Assembly (NCBI RefSeq): GCF_018294505.1 | Contig: NC_057796.1 | Location: forward strand, 268,596,259 to 268,660,258 | DNA length: 64,000 bases | DNA from: Triticum aestivum | Taxonomy: Eukaryota; Streptophyta; Magnoliopsida; Poales; Poaceae | Direction: 5' to 3' | Shown here: positions 59,086 to 64,000 of the stretch, piece after piece | Numbering within the stretch: position 1 is the first letter of the stretch | Layout: the number at the start of each line of letters is the position of its first letter | Notes under the pieces: model-generated | The model's database searches: none | Told to the model about the DNA's origin: nothing | What the model saw: only the letters and a program-made list of their open reading frames with translations | Position numbers and translations under genes: made by a program

Positions 59086-59319
59086 CACATTTCACGCATT
59101 TCACATCTTTCTACATCTACGGGAACCTCCGAAAGGGTTAACGTAAATTGCCTTTCTCTCTCCTCCCCTGATTTTCATGGTGGTGGGCCCCTCCCTCCCC
59201 CCAATCTACAATCAACAGCTCACACGTTTCACATTATGTTAATTACGTAACTGGGACTACGTAGGTGTAGCATTACTATTCCTAAAAAACCCAACTAAGC
59301 CAACCTCCCAGCATATCGC

Positions 59320-59590
59320 GTGGGAAAAGACCCGGCCGCGCCGTTTTAGTCGGGATTTCCGGATTACTAGTAGTAGTATCGATGGATTGCGCGAAGCAAC
59401 AAGTTTTTTTGAGGGGGCGAAGCACCTAGTTTAAAAGAAAAAAGGCGGTACACTCACAGCACCCCTATCGCGGTCGCATTGCACCCCACACACGTTCGGT
59501 CCTGCACACGGCTCACGCAAACGGAACGCGCTTCGGCTTGCCTCTTCACTGACACATGGGACTGCACTTGGAGAAACCGACCATGCGCCA
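59320..59590 (+). repeat. dispersed repeat, copy 3
   Basis: It combines the CGCGTGGGAAAAGACCCGGCC / ATCGATGGATTGCGCGAAGC block (also at 43740-43830) with the CGGTCGCATTGCACC / CACTGACACATGGGACTGCA block (also at 54.4 and 55.9 kb). This suggests one longer repeat unit. Confidence 0.55.
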
Positions 59591-59810
59591 AACTCCCCCC
59601 GCCCACCGCGCGAAAATCCTCCCCCACCCAAAAATTCCCCCCAAATCCTAGATTCAACCGCCCTTCGGCCAACTAGCCAATAATATTCCCCAAAGCCACC
59701 CTCCCCGCCACGCCGATACGTCGGTGCCACGGTTTGTCGAGGGGACGCACGGCGATCCTCTCGCTCGCACAATACGCTCTCGTAGACTGCAGTCCTCTAG
59801 CCGCGCCGCC

Positions 59811-59896
59811 ACCGCTGGCGACGTTCTTGTGGAGGCGCACGGCGGTCAGCGCCACCACCGCTGGCGACGTTCGTGTGGAGACGCACGGCGGCCAGC
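59811..59896 (+). repeat. 46 bp tandem duplication upstream of TNP2
   Basis: ACCGCTGGCGACGTTC starts at 59811 and again at 59857, each followed by a CGCACGGCGG block. It may be in the 5' untranslated exon of TNP2, since CCATG/GTACGC nearby looks like a donor. Confidence 0.7.
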
Positions 59897-60450
59897 TTCT
59901 CCCATGGTACGCGCATCCTAGACTGAGGCCCCGTGCATGTCAGTGTAGCACTGAATGTTAGCTGATAGACGTTGTTAATCTCACTGTTTGCCGAAGTAGT
60001 TTACAGTCGATATGCTCTGCTTAAGAAGCTTCCTTGCCCTGTTCTGCACTCAATCTTCTTAGCTGAGATGGCATGCCAAGGATGATTAGTTGCTAAAATA
60101 TCCTGCCATATATTTATTGTGACGTAGATTGCCATGGTCTAGTAGCCAATTTGTTAGGTGAAATAGCTCTACACCGTTTTAAACTCGATCTTTGTTGCTG
60201 CGATGGCCTTCGATAGTTCGGTGGTTGTGTGCTCGGCCTCATTGACTGCTGAAACAGCCTGCCATAATTTAGCACTCAAATCTGTTTGCTAAATGAGCTT
60301 TACATATATTTCGTTACTTAGATCTGCTCGTCCAAATATCTTGCCATAGCTTTAGACATCAACCTAGGTATTTTCTTCTGGACTTCATAAAAAAGCATAT
60401 ATGTTTTTCCTGTAATATCTAGTAGAAGAACTAATTTGTATGTCTAACAG
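59897..60450 (+). other. probable 5' intron of the TNP2 gene
   Basis: AT-rich, about 550 bp, ending in a pyrimidine-poor but usable acceptor (TCTAACAG) placed exactly before the ATG at 60451. A donor candidate GTACGC lies near 59906. Confidence 0.45.
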
Positions 60451-63400
60451 ATGGACAGGACTTGGATAACTTCTGCTCGAAGATTCTCCGCTGCATATGT
60501 CGAGGGGGTTGAAAACTTCATGAACTTTATCAGAGCTGAGTACGGTGGTCCGAAATCAGATGTGCTCTGCCCGTGTAGCAGTTGTATGAATTCAGTTACA
60601 AGACCCCAGTCAACTGTGCAAAATCATCTACACTTGTATGGGATGTCGGTCACATATACTAGGTGGGTTCATCATGGTGAAGCTGTGAACATCAATGTAA
60701 TTGACTACATGGAAGCAGCAGATCACCATCTTGATCTGCCTGATGCTCAGGTGGAAGAGGAGGAGGAGGAGGTGGTAGCGGAGCCAGTGAGTTTGACCAA
60801 CATTGAAACAATGCTACGAAATGCTCGTGCATTCCGTGAACTTTCACCTGCAGAAGAAAAACGGTGGGCCCGCGTGTTGGAACAATGCAACGTGGCTGTC
60901 ACCCCAGGAAATAAGTTGTCAGTATTCTCAGCTATGGTCACCTTTCTTCAGGTGAAGACATCTGAGCGGATGACCAACAAATCATTCGATGCGATGTTGG
61001 CTGCTTTCCGCAAAGCTTTCCCAGATGCATCTGAGCTGCCACACAGCTACAGTAAAGTGAAGAATTTCCTTCGTGTAGTTGGAATTGGATATGATATGAT
61101 CCATGTTTGTAAGAATAATTGTGTTCTGTTCCGGAAGGATTATGCCAACTTAAGTGAATGCCCGAAATGCAAATCATCAAGATGGAAAGATGGCGATGCT
61201 GTGAAGAGGGTTCCTCATAATGATCTGAGACATTTTCCAATTACACCAAGATTGCAGAGGTTGTTTCATGATGCTGAAACAAGAGAACATGTACTGTGGC
61301 ATTCTAGGAACCAGGAGTACAGAGATCAGAATGTAATGAGCCATGCATCACATGGTAGTGAGTGGAAAAGCTTCAATCAGAAACACGAAAAGTTTGCTAC
61401 TGACCCGAGAAACATTAGACTTGGCTTAGCTTCAGATGGATTTAACCCATTTGGCCACCAGAGCGCCACATATAGCATGTGGCCAGTGCTTGTTATCCCT
61501 TACAACATGCCTCCAAATGGCTGCACCAAAGAATCAAACTACATGATGGCCTTGATCATCCCAGGTCCAAAAAGTCCTGGAAAGGATTTTGATTTGTTCA
61601 TGGAGCCTCTTGTGGTGGAACTTCAAAAGCTATGGAGGGGGGGTTCTCACTCGAGACCTATATAGCAGCCCACCAGCTGATTTCTTTCTGCGTGCTGTTA
61701 TAATTTGGTGCATCCATGATTATCCGGCTTTGGGCACTATGTCAGGGCGAACGACACATGGTTACAATGCATGTGTTCGCTGTGACAGGAATCCGCTGTC
61801 ATACGCAATACTTAACAAGATCTGTTACATTGGACACCGCCGTTTCCTTGCCAAGGACAAGCCGCATCCTAGAAAATACCTAAGACATGTGTTCAATGCA
61901 AAGCATGAAAACCGTGATGCACCAAAGAGGCTCACCGCCGATGAGTTGCAAGTGGAATTAGAGAAGGTCAGGCATATTACACCAGGAAACCATCCTGATA
62001 ATGGTAGCGGGAAAAGGAAGCGTGGCAGGGCAGAAGAGGGATTATTGTTTACCCGCAGGTCCACTTTGTGGGACTTGGAGTATTGGAAAGATTTGGATCT
62101 GCAGCATAATGTTGATGTGATGCACATCGAGAAAAATATATGTGACAACATTATCGGCACACTTCTTAATACTGAAGGCAAGACAAAAGATACCTTAAAA
62201 TCTAGGATTGATTTGACACACTTGGATATCAGACAGGATTTGCAGGTGCAAGATGAAGGTAAACCACGGGATATGGCACCAGCTGTGTACGTCTTGGACA
62301 AGGTAAAAAGAAAAGAATTCTGCGAGGTCCTGTCATGTGTGAGATTCCCACATGGATTTGCTTCAACCCTGGAAGGAGAGTCAGTGCAGATGGAAACAAG
62401 GTACAAGGGTTGAAAACTCATGACTGCCACGTCCTACTTCAAAGGGTTTTACCTGTTATCCTTAGAGGATTGGGCCGCCCTGACTTATACAGAGCAGTTG
62501 CAGAGTTGGGACAATTCTTCAGGGAACTCTGCAGTAGAAATATCAGGATAGATGCTTTGGAGCGTCTTAGAGACAAGATACCAACTATCCTATGCGACCT
62601 TGAGAAGATATATCCTCCAGCCTTCTTTGATGTGATGGTGCATTTGGTTGTTCATCTACCTGATGAGGCACTACTTAGAGGTCCAGTACAGTATGGTTGG
62701 ATGTACCCTATTGAAAGGCGGCTAGGCACTTTCAAGGGCTATGTTAGGAACAGAGCTAGACCCGAGGGTTCCATTGCAAAGGCCTACACTGCTACAGAAG
62801 CGTTGACATTCTGCTCAAAATAAATTGAAACAGCTGATCAGCTTAGCAAAGAGGTGGATGAAGACAATCCCGGGCTCAATGTTTTCGATTATTCTGTTCT
62901 AGTTACAGGGAAGAGTCGACAAGAGGACAAACCTAAAGATTTGGACAAAATGGTTTGGTATGTGTTGAATAACTATCCTGAGATACTACCTTATATCAAG
63001 TAAGTGCTAAGTACTGCAGCTTATACATCGTAATCTACTAAACTTGCACCACATTCTTATATATTTAGATGTTTGACGCGATCACTATGTTGTGCAGCAT
63101 CTACAAAAAGGAGTTACTGCCGCAAAATCCAAGAAACATTGACAAACTGGTTATGGCAGGATTTGCGAAATGGTTCAAGAGCCATGTAAGCTTTTGAATT
63201 GCACTGTCATTTTTTTAATATTTGAGTACATAAGATGATCAGCTTGTCTATTTTCTAACTATAGGTTAAGAAGATGCGGGAGGATGGGCAGGCAGTTGAT
63301 GATGCCCTTTACTCACTAGCAATGGGTCCTGATACTCGGGTAAGACATTATGAATCTTGCGTTGTTGGAGATGTGCGCTACAATACCCTTGCACGAGACG

Positions 63401-63969
63401 AAGGTAGGAAGACACAAAACAGTGCCATCATGAGCACGGATACGTATGACAAAGAGACAACTGAAATGTATGCTAACATAACAGACATTGTTCAGTTGCA
63501 GTATATCTCCAGTTTCGAGGAACATCGGTGTGTGGTTCTGTTGTGCTGTCGTTGGTATAACCTGTTTTCCAGGATCGCAAAACCCAGAGCTCATGATTAT
63601 TTCAAATCCATCAATGTCAAGGCGGCGTACCAGACCAACGAGCCTTTTATTTTGGCAAATCAGGTAACACAGATATTTTTCTTGGAAGACACATTTGCAC
63701 GTAGCAATGACTGGAGAGTATTGCAAAGGTTTGAGCAGAGGAATTCGTTTAATGAAGTTGCACAACAAGATGATGCTTACACTGCTCCTGATGTACAAGA
63801 TAACACAGATGTTCCTAATTTCTTTGAGAACCATCACGTCAATGACGCCGGCAAAAATATTGCCTGTCGTGCTGTGGACATACAAGAGTTGATCAAGAAG
63901 AAGCCAACATTCAAGGACGTTGAGGACGAAGAAGAAGAAGACACCATGGGGAATTATGATCCAGACTGA
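60451..63969 (+). pseudogene. CACTA TNP2-type transposase
   Basis: By-eye exons: 60451-62999, 63098-63185 and 63265-63969. Domains in order: a transposase-associated N-terminal domain (DRTWITSARRFSAAYVEGV ... LCPCSSCMN, like PF13963); the Transposase_21/tnp2 core (KDYANLSECPKCKSSRW ... RNIRLGLASDGFNPFG ... VLVIPYNMPP ... LTRDLYSSPPADFFLRAV ... VDVMHIEKNICDNIIGTLL); a DUF4218-like part (HVLLQRVLPVILRGLGRPD ... PIERRLGTFKGYVRNRARPE); and a DUF4216-like part (VVLLCCRWYNLFSR ... EPFILANQVTQIFFLEDT). The C-terminal end is acidic. The protein would cut at the CACTA ends. Lesions: an extra base in a 7-G run near 61636, a frameshift near 62365, and TAA at 62821-62823. The copy is therefore inactive unless the G-run is a sequencing error and the others are bypassed. 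Confidence 0.9.
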
Positions 63970-64000
63970 TACACATGGCGAAGATGTTGACGCTGCTACT

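Larger units (their letters stand above)
31976..64000. mobile_element. CACTA transposon, left end at 31976; may extend past the right window edge
   Basis: The left terminus CACTACAAAAAAATACAC is preceded by GTT (31973-31975), the expected 3 bp target copy. Subterminal repeats run to about 33.3 kb, an ORF1-type gene is on the minus strand (33604-39208), and a TNP2 transposase is on the plus strand (60451-63969). The host exon interrupted at 31975 does not resume anywhere to the right in this window and no matching right terminus is visible. Nested in between are a gypsy element (44176-53183), a foldback element and other pieces. The left end and ORF1 are well supported; that TNP2 belongs to the same element is inference. 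The alternative is two CACTA elements plus a deletion. Confidence 0.5.

Noticed and set aside
1..64000. tRNA, rRNA or telomere/centromere satellite arrays
   Set aside because: No cloverleaf-like, rRNA-like or satellite-like sequence was seen on reading through. A covariance-model scan was not possible here.

Overview
This is a window of plant nuclear DNA, almost certainly from a Triticeae grass (wheat, barley, rye or Aegilops group). The main reason is two copies of a Ty1/copia element whose LTR ends, tRNA-iMet primer site, gag start and YVDD reverse transcriptase match the BARE1/WIS/Angela lineage. Nested Ty3/gypsy and CACTA elements and small foldback elements support this. I see no intact host gene, rRNA or tRNA. 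Nearly everything is layered transposable elements plus broken gene pieces.

Layout. 1-5905: copia element running off the left edge (one gag-pol frame with four stop codons, then the 3' LTR). 5906-6534: unassigned. 6535-7021: end of a CACTA transposon with a 44-45 bp subterminal repeat array, cut by the next element. 7022-21396: Ty3/gypsy element on the minus strand. Its LTR is at 7022-8219, a six-exon gene on the opposite (+) strand lies at 8816-12579, and gag-pol is at 13378-20057. A second LTR (19810-20624) is followed by the start of another internal region (20625-21396), so it is part of a tandem element. 21397-22703 and 31229-31975: broken gene with a B3-like domain and an internal tandem duplication. 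22704-31223: complete but decayed copia element inserted in that gene (target duplication GTACA).

From 31976 the same broken gene is interrupted by a CACTA element. It has terminal and subterminal repeats to about 33.3 kb and a minus-strand ORF1-type gene at 33604-39208. The host gene does not resume anywhere to the right. A plus-strand TNP2 transposase (60451-63969) lies at the far end, so everything from 31976 to beyond 64000 may be one very large CACTA with two divergent genes. Inside it are a short plastid psbB fragment (39702-39792), a 486 bp foldback element (42428-42913), a second gypsy element (44176-53183, target duplication CTCAT) that kept gag, protease and an opposite-strand gene but lost reverse transcriptase and integrase, and a gene with 31-residue repeats (54756-55691).

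The most notable theme is that two different gypsy families here carry the same architecture: a spliced, separately promoted gene transcribed against gag-pol, with a Transposase_28-like ('putative gypsy type transposon') first exon. In both families the LTR TATA box also sits in the loop of an inverted repeat. Exon borders, repeat periods and substitution counts were all read by eye.
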